Source: an uncultured Verrucomicrobiales bacterium (GTDB lineage Bacteria; Verrucomicrobiota; Verrucomicrobiia; Verrucomicrobiales; Akkermansiaceae). Taken from it: a stretch of DNA of 6,469 bases. The stretch lies in NCBI GenBank assembly GCA_937905985.1, contig CALCWC010000025.1, forward strand, positions 1 to 6,469. The letters run 5' to 3'. The position numbers and the translations under genes were made by a program. The notes under the pieces were generated by a model. The model saw only the letters and a program-made list of their open reading frames with translations, did not search any database and was not told the origin of the DNA. Below are positions 1-6,255 of this stretch, in pieces (positions within the stretch are counted from its first letter, which is position 1; each line of letters begins with the position of its first letter).

Positions 1-62
1 GAACTATGCCAGAAAAGGGTAGGATACGGAAAAGTTTTCATGCCGCAGCAATAAAACAAATG

Positions 63-102
63 GAAAATTTTAACACGAGAAGGGCCTCATGTTAAAATTT
101 TC
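63..102 (-). terminator. Probable terminator downstream of the A2M gene
   Basis: An inverted repeat pairs 63-75 with 90-102 perfectly (13 bp, gaaaattttaaca and its complement). It continues through one mismatch (76/89) to three more pairs (77-79/86-88), leaving a 6-nt loop. On the minus strand the mismatch becomes a G-U pair, giving a 17-bp stem with loop GCCCUU, followed by a T-rich run. It begins 87 nt after the A2M stop. The outer AAAA/UUUU arms may act as the A- and U-tracts of a terminator active in both directions. The core is less GC-rich than a textbook terminator. Confidence 0.65.
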
Positions 103-189
103 GACCTTCTTTTACATGTTCATTCAGATGTTGCGCGTGAAACACCATTTTATTATGAAAACATACTTTGGGGGAGCAAGGCGGGGGGA

Positions 190-3100
190 TCATTTGCTAT
201 GGATGACGGCGTTGGGGGAGAGGCCGTGGGTTTGGGGCTCGTACATGAGCTGGGCCTGGGCGGGGGGCGCGGTGGAGATACCCGCGCGCTTCACGCGGGC
301 GTAGTAGCGCATGTTGAGCAGATCCCGCCCGCCCCATTTGGTGCAGAAGCCGCGCACGCGGTCCGCCAGGTACTCCTTGTGGTCGAACCACGGGCTCCAG
401 GAGCAGGGCTCCAGTCCGGCGCACTGGCTCTTGATGGCGGGGTTGATGGCCTCCATGCAGGAGGGCAGGTAGTCCTCCAGCACAAAGTACTCCAGCTCCT
501 CGGCGACCTTGGCGCAGGTGAGCGTCACGCGCACCACGTCGCCCACATTGAAGTCCCTTGCGGGGCGCCACACGCCGTCTGCGTCCCTCTTCTCATACAG
601 GCGGGTGATTTGCAGCCCCTTCTCCGTGACACCGGGGTATTCTGTGCGGTTGGGCTGTGCCTTGGCGCGCACCACGGCGTAGGCGGTGCCGCGCGTGCGG
701 GAGTAGGCGGCGGGGCAGTTGCCGAGCGTGTCGCCCCTCTTGGCGAGCGGGATGGTGGTGATACCGTTGCCGAGGGTCAGCTTGGAACCGTCCGCCGCAG
801 TCACGGTTGCGCCCTGTTTGGCCTTCGGCTCGCGGCGCAGGTACTCGTGGAGGGCGATAAAGGTCCACGCGCTCTGCCAGGTGGTGGCGTGGCGGTAGTC
901 GTGCCCGCGTGCGCGCAGCCAGGCAATGAATGCCTTATGGCGCTTGGCGGGTTCCTTCTCCATGTCGTAGATGAAGCGCAGGTCCGCCAGCACGGAGCGG
1001 GAGTACCACGGTCCCATGAACCGGTGTGCCTTTTCCTGCATTTGGGTTTCCTCCCTCACCAGGCGCGCGAGTGTTTGCCGCGCCGTTTGGCGGTCGCCCA
1101 GCACGCGCGCCACCTGGAAGCGCGTATCGGCGCCTTCGACATCATCATAGCGACCCTGCACTTGCTCCTGCAGGTAGTCGCGCAGGGCATCCATCTTGTC
1201 CTCAGGAACCTTGTACCCGCAGGCGGCTGCCATATCCAGTACGTAGGCCGCGTGCGCGGAGGCCCAGAAATGAGACCCTTTCGAGTCGTCCCAGTAGCCG
1301 AGCCCGCCGTCGTCCTTCTGGCGCTTGAGGAGCTTTTCGATGTTCTCCTCCACCAGCTTGCGCGCCTGGTCCGGCGGGGTTTCCGCCATGCGCGGGCAGA
1401 CGGGTGCCAGACGCTCGTACAGCAGCCAGGGGAGCAGCCCGGTGGCGGTCTGCTCCGTGCAGCCGTACGGGTAGTCCAGCACAAAGTCCATGCAGCCGGC
1501 CAGGAGCAGCAGCGGGTTGGCGGAAAGGTCCACCTCCAGCTCGCCGCGCGTGGACTCCGCCAGCTCCGGTGCCAGCAGGGATGCAGGCTTCAGCACATCC
1601 CCACGCTTCTGCAGCACCAGGTGGTGCGTCTCCTTGAGCAGGGGGGCGGGGAAGCGCACGGGGAAGGTGCCCTGCACGGCGTCCGAACCGTTTTTTGCAA
1701 TGGCGGTCCAGTTGAGGGTGCAGGTTCCCTCCCGGCGCGCCTCCACCTCGAACTTGAGCGTGCCGGTGGAGTGGGCGGCCAGGCGGATTTCGCGGGTGTC
1801 GGCGGTGGCGTCCAGCTTCACCTTCCAAGTGTCCTCCTTGTCCGTGTTGTTGGTGATGGTGAGCGGCAGGAGCAGTTTGTCCCCCGTGCTCATGAAGAAG
1901 GGCGTTCCGGGCGTGATCATCACGGGCAGGGTCACCTGCAGGCTGCCCTCCGCGCCGCCGAAGCGGTTGCCGCCCTGGTCCACCGCCACGGCGAACACGC
2001 GGTAGGTGGTCAGCGTGTCCGGCAGGGTGCAGGTGGTCTCGAAACGCCCCTGCGCATCCACGGGCAGGGATGCCTGCCACAGAGCCACCGGCACAAAGTT
2101 GGTGCGCAGGCGCGGGGTTTGCGTTTCGACCTGGGTGTCACCGTCGTCTCCGGCGGTATCGCCGCCGCTGCCGTCATCCTCCAGCACCGCAACCCCGCCG
2201 TGAGTCTTGCCCGCCGCCGCACCCCCACGACCAGCGCCGCCGGCTCCCAATCCATAGCCTACGGAACGACCGATGAATTGCGCGAAGCGCTCGTGCCCAC
2301 AGCTCAGGCACTCGCCCCTCCACACCCCCACCATGGGTTCCATGAAGGCCGGGCGGCAAAAACGGTGCCGTATCGTGGCATAGCCTCCGTTTCTGGGGTT
2401 GAAGAACATGGACGACGGCTCGTAGCTAAATGCCTGTTCCAAATTCGGCAGGCGGTAGTCCCCGGAGACGGAAAGCATGCCTTCATCCACCGCGTAGAAG
2501 GTGACGGCGGAGGTGGCGGGGGAACCGTCCGGCAGGGTGACGCAACCGGCCAGCTTCACCTGCGCGCCGGGGCTGCAGGCTTCCGCGGGCAAATCGAGCT
2601 TCACCTCCAACTTGCGCTGCAGGGCGGGGATATCCAACCGGGCCTGGGCCACCAAATACCGGGAATAGACCCCGCTATCCTCGGCGGCGGGCATGACCAC
2701 CAGCACGTCCATGGAACCGGTTTCCTGCGGCGTGAGTTTCAGGTCCACGGGGTGTTCTCCACGCTCCACGGGAATCGTCAGCGCACGGATGTTGCCCTTG
2801 CCGCTGCATACAAAGGCGTAGGCGGTTCCGGCAACATCCGAGTTCAGGGTGCAGCTGCGCTTGTCCGGGCTTGCCGTCAGGGTGAACACGGTTTCCTTCC
2901 CGCTGCTTCCGTACCACCAGAAGGACTCGCTGTCGGTGAAGGAATGGCCGTCGGGATCCGTTCCACTGATGAACAGGCGGAGGTTATCGAGCGATGCGCC
3001 GGGGTGTTCCTTGCGGTAGTCGTCGATATGCTTTTCCAATCCCAAGCCAAATCCGTGTTTCGAGTTGGCGGGCACGGTGATGTCGCCCTCCCACACGGTC

Positions 3101-6009
3101 ACCTCTGCCCGGCGCTCTCCGGTGAATCCGTTGGGCAGCTCCTTGCGCTCCACCACATCCTTCCCCTTGATCACCAGGTGCAGCTTTTGGTCGCGCGCCA
3201 GCACCTCTTGGGATTCGCCGTCCCATTGCGCCGGATGGAGCCGCACGGTGTCGCCCCTGCGCAGCACGCGGAAATCCGCGTTGTAGAACTTGGCGAAGCA
3301 GTCGAAACGGCGCACTTCCTCGCGGTCGTTGGTGATGGTGCCGTTCTCCAGTCTCAGGTAGTGCGCGTTTCCGGTTTCGCCCTCCTTGGGAGAGAGGGAG
3401 ATAATGCGCTCATAGCAGCCTTGGGCGTTCAGCCGGGCATCCACGGTCTCTGGGCAATCCGTCTGCACATCCGTGGAAAGCTTGTAGTGGAGCTTGGCGT
3501 TGGATAGGGGCGCGCCGTTCAAATCCACGGCCTTGATGCACAGCTTGGCCCGCGTGGGAGACACGCGCTTCAAGGCGCACGCCGCTTCGAACTTGAACGA
3601 GTCCCGCCGGAACACTTCCGCCCGGATGCGGCAGGAGCCCAACTCTTTTCCATCGCTCGACAGGCGGACTCTGTAGGGCCCGGTCACGTTCTCCTCTCCG
3701 TCCGGGAGCGTGAAATCGCACGCCACGCAGCCGAATTCGTCCACGGTGAGCGTCTCCTCTTTCCAAATCCGGCCGGATGGCTTGGTCACGGTGAGGGTGG
3801 CCTCGTTCAGCTGGGGGAGGGAGGTGTTGTTGGAGCGTCCGCAGTTGCGGATAACGCCGCGCACATGCACGGTATCGCCGGGGCGGTACAGGTTGTTGTC
3901 GCAGAAAACCTCGGCCCGGCAAAGGGAGGTCTCCGTCTCCCTCCCGGCAAGGGGGTCTGCCAGCAAGAGCCCTCGTTCCATCAGCAGGTAATCCCCGCCG
4001 CTGCGCACCATCAGCCAATCCGCGCACAACTTCTCCGCCCCGGTTGGAAGCTCCAGCCGCGCCATGCCGTTCTCCACGGGGAACTCCGCGCTTTTATCCC
4101 CCGTTTTCCACGCAGCCACGGTGCCCGCGGCCACCGGCCCGCCGGTTTGGCGGTCGCTCACCAGCAGCATGCGCGCCTCCTCCATTCCGGCCAGTTGCAA
4201 ATCAGACACCTGCACCGCGAACTCCGTGTGCAGGGTTAGGTCCCGCTCGTCCACGCCCACCTGCGCGGCAGCGGCCAGCGCGGCGGGGCCGGGCTTGATT
4301 TCCAGGGCTACCACATAGAGCCCCGGGCGGGTGTTTCCGCCGGTGAGGGCATCCAGGTCCAGCACATGCTCGCCGGTGTCGCAGAAGCCGGTTTCATCTG
4401 CCGGAATCTGCAGCGTACGGAACTTCTGCGCCTTGGCATACGCCTCTTGCAGGCGCTCTGCGTTCCGCATGTGGAGCTCGGTGGCCCTTTGCTGCGTCTG
4501 TTCCACTTGTGCAAGGTCTTCTTCCTTTGCCAGGCCTGCCTGCTTTTGCAGTTCAATGACGGCCAAGCGGTGCTTTTGCATGGCGTCGGCGTTGTTGTTG
4601 AGGCACTCTGCCACAGTGTCGGCAACTTGGGGGACGTTTTCCGCATCCCAGCGGTAGGCGGTGGCGGTGAGGCCGCAATTGTTCACGGAGCGCAGGCGCA
4701 GCTTGTGCTCCCCGTTATACGGCAGGCGCACGTAGGTTTCCCGGTAGTCGGTTCCCGTCAGGTCCACGGCGGGCCAGGCGGGGGTGAGGTTGATGCGGTG
4801 TGTGTGGTCGCGCGTGACGGGCAGCCCCAGCTTGGCGGCAATGCCGGCTTTCACGGTGAGTTCCGCCAGGGCGGGGGCGGGCGCGTTCGCGCGCAGGCGG
4901 AATCCCTGCACGGCATCCGGAGCCCGGTAGCTCCAGGTGAATCCCTGAGCGTCAACGGCCGGATTGTCAACGGCCGGATTGTATGAGTGGGGGCCGCCGG
5001 TGTAGATAGTGCTTTCCCGCTCGCTCTCCAGGAGCCCATCAAAGGTGAAGGTGTAGGTTCCCTGCGGGGTGGAAACGGTTTTGCCCATGCCATCCCGCGT
5101 ATTGACGGAGCGGGCTCCGCCAATGCAGATTTCCAGGTCTTGGAAGGCCTTTTCGGCGGTGGCCCGCGTGACATCTGCGGCAAAGGCCACATTGATGGTG
5201 TGGGTGGCCGGGTCTCCCTCTTCCTCCGTCTTCTGCAGGAAGGATGCCACGTCCGTTCGCAGCTCAGTGCGCGCAGTGAATTTATACGAATCGGCGAAAT
5301 TGCACAGGCCGCTGTCCGGGGCGGGCTTGATTTCCAACCTCCACTTTGAGCCGTCCGGCAGAGGCTCTTCCGGCACCACCAGCACAGATGCGGGCAGCAC
5401 GCTGTCCGGCCCCGCCTCATGCACCTGCTCCAGTTGGAGACGGGGGCTCCCTGAATGCTTGAGGCGCAGTGGCTGCGCCTTGCCTGGCACCCGTCGCCTG
5501 CCACCCTCGTGCACAAAGGTGTATTCCACCGGGCTCTCAGAGGAAAACTCCAGAGCCTCCTTGGTGGTATCGGCGAACGGCGTGACAATGAGGCCCGGCT
5601 GAGGCAGTCCCGATTGGGGTTCTCTAACCATCAAACGCGTATTGGGCGCGTGGAAACGGAACTCCCGCTGCTCCAGCTCCCGTCCGCTGAGGTATGTCAC
5701 CCCCGGCTTGAACGCCAGGCAGTACTCCGTGGTCACGCTCGCTCCCTTGGCGGGAAGGATGCTCAGACGGTTCTGGTCCACCCACCGCACTTGGGGGCTG
5801 TGCTCGGGGTCTCCCGTCACTTCAAAGAGGTCCAGCCCCAAATCCCGGGGTGTGCCTTTTGTGGCATTGGCCACGGTCCGGCTCACCACCGGTTCATCGA
5901 GCCAAATGGTGGTTCCCCAGGCGTCCTCGTGCATGCGCGCAGCCAAGGCGCAGCTGCCCAGCAGCAGGGGGATTAGGGGAAGGTGTTTCAGTCTCATGAT
6001 AGCGTGCAT
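190..6009 (-). CDS. Bacterial alpha-2-macroglobulin, thioester-containing, probable lipoprotein (1939 aa)
   Basis: Envelope protease-trap protein of the A2M family. Seen in the sequence: an N-terminal signal with possible lipobox (Cys20); N-terminal beta-rich domains (about 25-460); a helical insert (466-535); an MG2-like domain (about 695-790, with NLYRPGDTVHVRG); a bait-region-domain-like part (about 1050-1190, with FYAVDEGMLSV); the A2M core (about 1302-1390, LRTNF then LPDTLTTYRVFAVA); a thioester domain (about 1490-1760) with YGCTEQT, Cys1517 and Gln1520; and an MG10-like C-terminus (about 1795-1939, with LEDYLPS, FDHKEY and YEP). Length and the conserved ending indicate an intact gene with a TGA stop. 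Known for the family: bait cleavage exposes the thioester, which links to the attacking protease. Start: ATG at 6009 is the longest; ATG at 5997 (Met5) is a good alternative because it places Arg-Leu-Lys just before the hydrophobic core. Neither has a clear Shine-Dalgarno; AAAGG lies 15 nt before the first. No pbpC neighbour is visible. Target protease and exact localisation are inferred. Confidence 0.96.
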   Translation of the reverse strand: MHAIMRLKHLPLIPLLLGSCALAARMHEDAWGTTIWLDEPVVSRTVANATKGTPRDLGLDLFEVTGDPEHSPQVRWVDQNRLSILPAKGASVTTEYCLAFKPGVTYLSGRELEQREFRFHAPNTRLMVREPQSGLPQPGLIVTPFADTTKEALEFSSESPVEYTFVHEGGRRRVPGKAQPLRLKHSGSPRLQLEQVHEAGPDSVLPASVLVVPEEPLPDGSKWRLEIKPAPDSGLCNFADSYKFTARTELRTDVASFLQKTEEEGDPATHTINVAFAADVTRATAEKAFQDLEICIGGARSVNTRDGMGKTVSTPQGTYTFTFDGLLESERESTIYTGGPHSYNPAVDNPAVDAQGFTWSYRAPDAVQGFRLRANAPAPALAELTVKAGIAAKLGLPVTRDHTHRINLTPAWPAVDLTGTDYRETYVRLPYNGEHKLRLRSVNNCGLTATAYRWDAENVPQVADTVAECLNNNADAMQKHRLAVIELQKQAGLAKEEDLAQVEQTQQRATELHMRNAERLQEAYAKAQKFRTLQIPADETGFCDTGEHVLDLDALTGGNTRPGLYVVALEIKPGPAALAAAAQVGVDERDLTLHTEFAVQVSDLQLAGMEEARMLLVSDRQTGGPVAAGTVAAWKTGDKSAEFPVENGMARLELPTGAEKLCADWLMVRSGGDYLLMERGLLLADPLAGRETETSLCRAEVFCDNNLYRPGDTVHVRGVIRNCGRSNNTSLPQLNEATLTVTKPSGRIWKEETLTVDEFGCVACDFTLPDGEENVTGPYRVRLSSDGKELGSCRIRAEVFRRDSFKFEAACALKRVSPTRAKLCIKAVDLNGAPLSNAKLHYKLSTDVQTDCPETVDARLNAQGCYERIISLSPKEGETGNAHYLRLENGTITNDREEVRRFDCFAKFYNADFRVLRRGDTVRLHPAQWDGESQEVLARDQKLHLVIKGKDVVERKELPNGFTGERRAEVTVWEGDITVPANSKHGFGLGLEKHIDDYRKEHPGASLDNLRLFISGTDPDGHSFTDSESFWWYGSSGKETVFTLTASPDKRSCTLNSDVAGTAYAFVCSGKGNIRALTIPVERGEHPVDLKLTPQETGSMDVLVVMPAAEDSGVYSRYLVAQARLDIPALQRKLEVKLDLPAEACSPGAQVKLAGCVTLPDGSPATSAVTFYAVDEGMLSVSGDYRLPNLEQAFSYEPSSMFFNPRNGGYATIRHRFCRPAFMEPMVGVWRGECLSCGHERFAQFIGRSVGYGLGAGGAGRGGAAAGKTHGGVAVLEDDGSGGDTAGDDGDTQVETQTPRLRTNFVPVALWQASLPVDAQGRFETTCTLPDTLTTYRVFAVAVDQGGNRFGGAEGSLQVTLPVMITPGTPFFMSTGDKLLLPLTITNNTDKEDTWKVKLDATADTREIRLAAHSTGTLKFEVEARREGTCTLNWTAIAKNGSDAVQGTFPVRFPAPLLKETHHLVLQKRGDVLKPASLLAPELAESTRGELEVDLSANPLLLLAGCMDFVLDYPYGCTEQTATGLLPWLLYERLAPVCPRMAETPPDQARKLVEENIEKLLKRQKDDGGLGYWDDSKGSHFWASAHAAYVLDMAAACGYKVPEDKMDALRDYLQEQVQGRYDDVEGADTRFQVARVLGDRQTARQTLARLVREETQMQEKAHRFMGPWYSRSVLADLRFIYDMEKEPAKRHKAFIAWLRARGHDYRHATTWQSAWTFIALHEYLRREPKAKQGATVTAADGSKLTLGNGITTIPLAKRGDTLGNCPAAYSRTRGTAYAVVRAKAQPNRTEYPGVTEKGLQITRLYEKRDADGVWRPARDFNVGDVVRVTLTCAKVAEELEYFVLEDYLPSCMEAINPAIKSQCAGLEPCSWSPWFDHKEYLADRVRGFCTKWGGRDLLNMRYYARVKRAGISTAPPAQAQLMYEPQTHGLSPNAVIHSK
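1450..1461 (-). other. Thioester motif CTEQ of the A2M
   Basis: The codons encode Cys1517-Thr-Glu-Gln1520 within DYPYGCTEQTATG. In thioester-containing A2M and complement-like proteins the Cys side chain and the Gln side chain of a CxEQ motif form the internal thioester. Both residues are present, so the protein should be competent for covalent capture, unlike family members that have lost the motif. The following helical sequence (GGLGYWDDSKGSHFWASAHA) fits the alpha/alpha toroid of this domain. Confidence 0.93.
2113..2259 (-). other. Candidate protease bait region of the A2M
   Basis: Residues about 1251-1299 are low in complexity: first a Gly/Ala-rich stretch (GYGLGAGGAGRGGAAAG), then an acidic Gly/Asp/Thr stretch, ending directly before the conserved LRTNF at 1301-1305 that opens the A2M core. 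A variable, flexible segment at this point is where the family carries its bait. Potential cleavage points include single Arg and Lys residues and the Pro-Arg just before the core. That this is the bait is inferred from position and composition. Confidence 0.6.
4405..4614 (-). other. Long helical, coiled-coil-like insert in the A2M protein
   Basis: Residues about 466-535 are rich in Ala, Glu, Gln, Lys, Arg and Leu and contain almost no Gly or Pro, unlike the beta-rich sequence on both sides. Segments such as LAVIELQKQAGLAKEEDLAQ and ATELHMRNAERLQEAYAKAQ have the hydrophobic spacing of amphipathic helices and probably form a helical hairpin. A cysteine (Cys469) sits at its start. The role is unknown; a spacer or partner-docking element between macroglobulin-like domains is possible. 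Confidence 0.7.
4951..4980 (-). repeat. Perfect 15-bp tandem duplication within the A2M gene
   Basis: Two identical, adjacent 15-bp units (gtcaacggccggatt on the plus strand) occupy 4951-4965 and 4966-4980. On the coding strand they give NPAVD twice in a row (residues 344-348 and 349-353), keeping the frame. Perfect identity at nucleotide level suggests a recent slippage event. The site lies between predicted domains, where an extra five residues would probably be tolerated. Confidence 0.93.
5950..6009 (-). other. Signal peptide with probable lipobox
   Basis: The first 20 codons encode a short basic segment (RLKH), a hydrophobic core rich in Leu, Ile and Pro, then LLGSC with Cys20. This fits the general bacterial lipoprotein pattern (hydrophobic residues, small residue, Cys), so lipidation at Cys20 is likely. 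An AxA-type site (ALA-A) follows directly, so ordinary signal peptidase I cleavage is the alternative. Residue +2 is Ala, so the Asp inner-membrane retention signal known from E. coli is absent, although that rule may not hold in this organism. Confidence 0.75.
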
Positions 6010-6035
6010 AGCGGGGATGGGGGGCCTTTATTGTC

Positions 6036-6064
6036 ATTATGCAGAAGAGAAGCGGGCCGGGCAA
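6036..6064 (-). promoter_or_regulatory. Candidate sigma-70-like promoter of the A2M gene
   Basis: On the minus strand TTGCCC (6059-6064) and CATAAT (6036-6041) are separated by exactly 17 bp; they match 4/6 and 5/6 of the TTGACA/TATAAT consensus. Transcription would start near 6029, giving a leader of about 20 nt before the first ATG. Spacing, position and strand all fit. If the organism belongs to a phylum with a different major promoter type, this could be chance. Confidence 0.45.
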
Positions 6065-6082
6065 GAGAAAAACAGCTTGGAA

Positions 6083-6102
6083 CTGTTACAAAAGTGTTAC
6101 AG
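6083..6102. promoter_or_regulatory. Direct-repeat operator candidate, 7+4+7 geometry
   Basis: TGTTACA occurs at 6084-6090 and again at 6095-6101, separated by four bases (AAAG), so the period is 11 bp, about one helical turn. On the minus strand it reads TGTAACA-CTTT-TGTAACA. Tandem 7-bp half-sites with a 4-bp AT-rich spacer are the layout bound by PhoB/OmpR-family response regulators, and CTGTAAC resembles the PhoB half-site CTGTCAT. It lies about 60 bp upstream of the predicted A2M transcription start, a usual activator position. The regulator is inferred only from geometry. Confidence 0.4.
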
Positions 6103-6126
6103 GAAGGCGTACCCGGCAGCGTACCC

Positions 6127-6132
6127 TATAAT
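6127..6132 (+). promoter_or_regulatory. Perfect TATAAT facing right
   Basis: A consensus -10 hexamer on the plus strand. No recognisable -35 hexamer lies 16-18 bp upstream; the direct repeat ending at 6101 lies close to that place, as at activator-dependent promoters. It could drive the open frame starting at 6256, with a leader of about 115 nt. A chance occurrence is possible. Confidence 0.25.
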
Positions 6133-6233
6133 ACACGCCGGGGGCAAGCTGCACAAAAAAATGAAAAATGACAAAGAAGCCCGACTCGCTAGCTGGATAA
6201 TCTGTGAGCTACGGCCCAAATGGCCCACATGTG

Positions 6234-6251
6234 TCCCAAAGAATTTTGGGA
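6234..6251. repeat. Perfect inverted repeat, 7-bp arms
   Basis: tcccaaa (6234-6240) and tttggga (6245-6251) pair perfectly around the 4-nt loop gaat. There is no T-tract on either strand, so it is not an obvious intrinsic terminator. It ends five bases before the ATG at 6256, so in a plus-strand transcript it could hide the start region. Confidence 0.6.
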
Positions 6252-6255
6252 ACCT

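Larger units (their letters stand above)
6010..6255. other. Intergenic region upstream of the A2M gene
   Basis: No convincing complete gene is seen. The part nearest the A2M gene holds its candidate promoter and the direct repeat. A 6-bp inverted repeat (cccggc 6112-6117, gccggg 6137-6142) encloses the TATAAT. An A-rich stretch lies at 6154-6176. The right end (6234-6251) carries a perfect small hairpin. Base composition is more AT-rich than in the gene, as expected of a regulatory spacer. Confidence 0.6.

Noticed and set aside
89..304. Small plus-strand frame of 71 codons across the A2M 3' end
   Set aside because: It starts inside the terminator inverted repeat, has no good ribosome binding site, and its second half is antisense to the conserved A2M C-terminus.
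199..3507. A 1102-codon plus-strand open frame antisense to the A2M gene
   Set aside because: It lies in exact codon register with the A2M gene, so its stops would need sense codons TTA, CTA or TCA, which this GC-rich gene avoids over residues 836-1937. Its translation is rich in Gly, Val, His and Gln, as expected of an antisense shadow, and shows no recognisable domain.
6071..6087. Small hairpin followed by a T-run on the minus strand
   Set aside because: Only five pairs (aacag/ctgtt), AT-rich and with a 7-nt loop, so too weak to call a terminator. It may matter only if a minus-strand transcript enters from the right.
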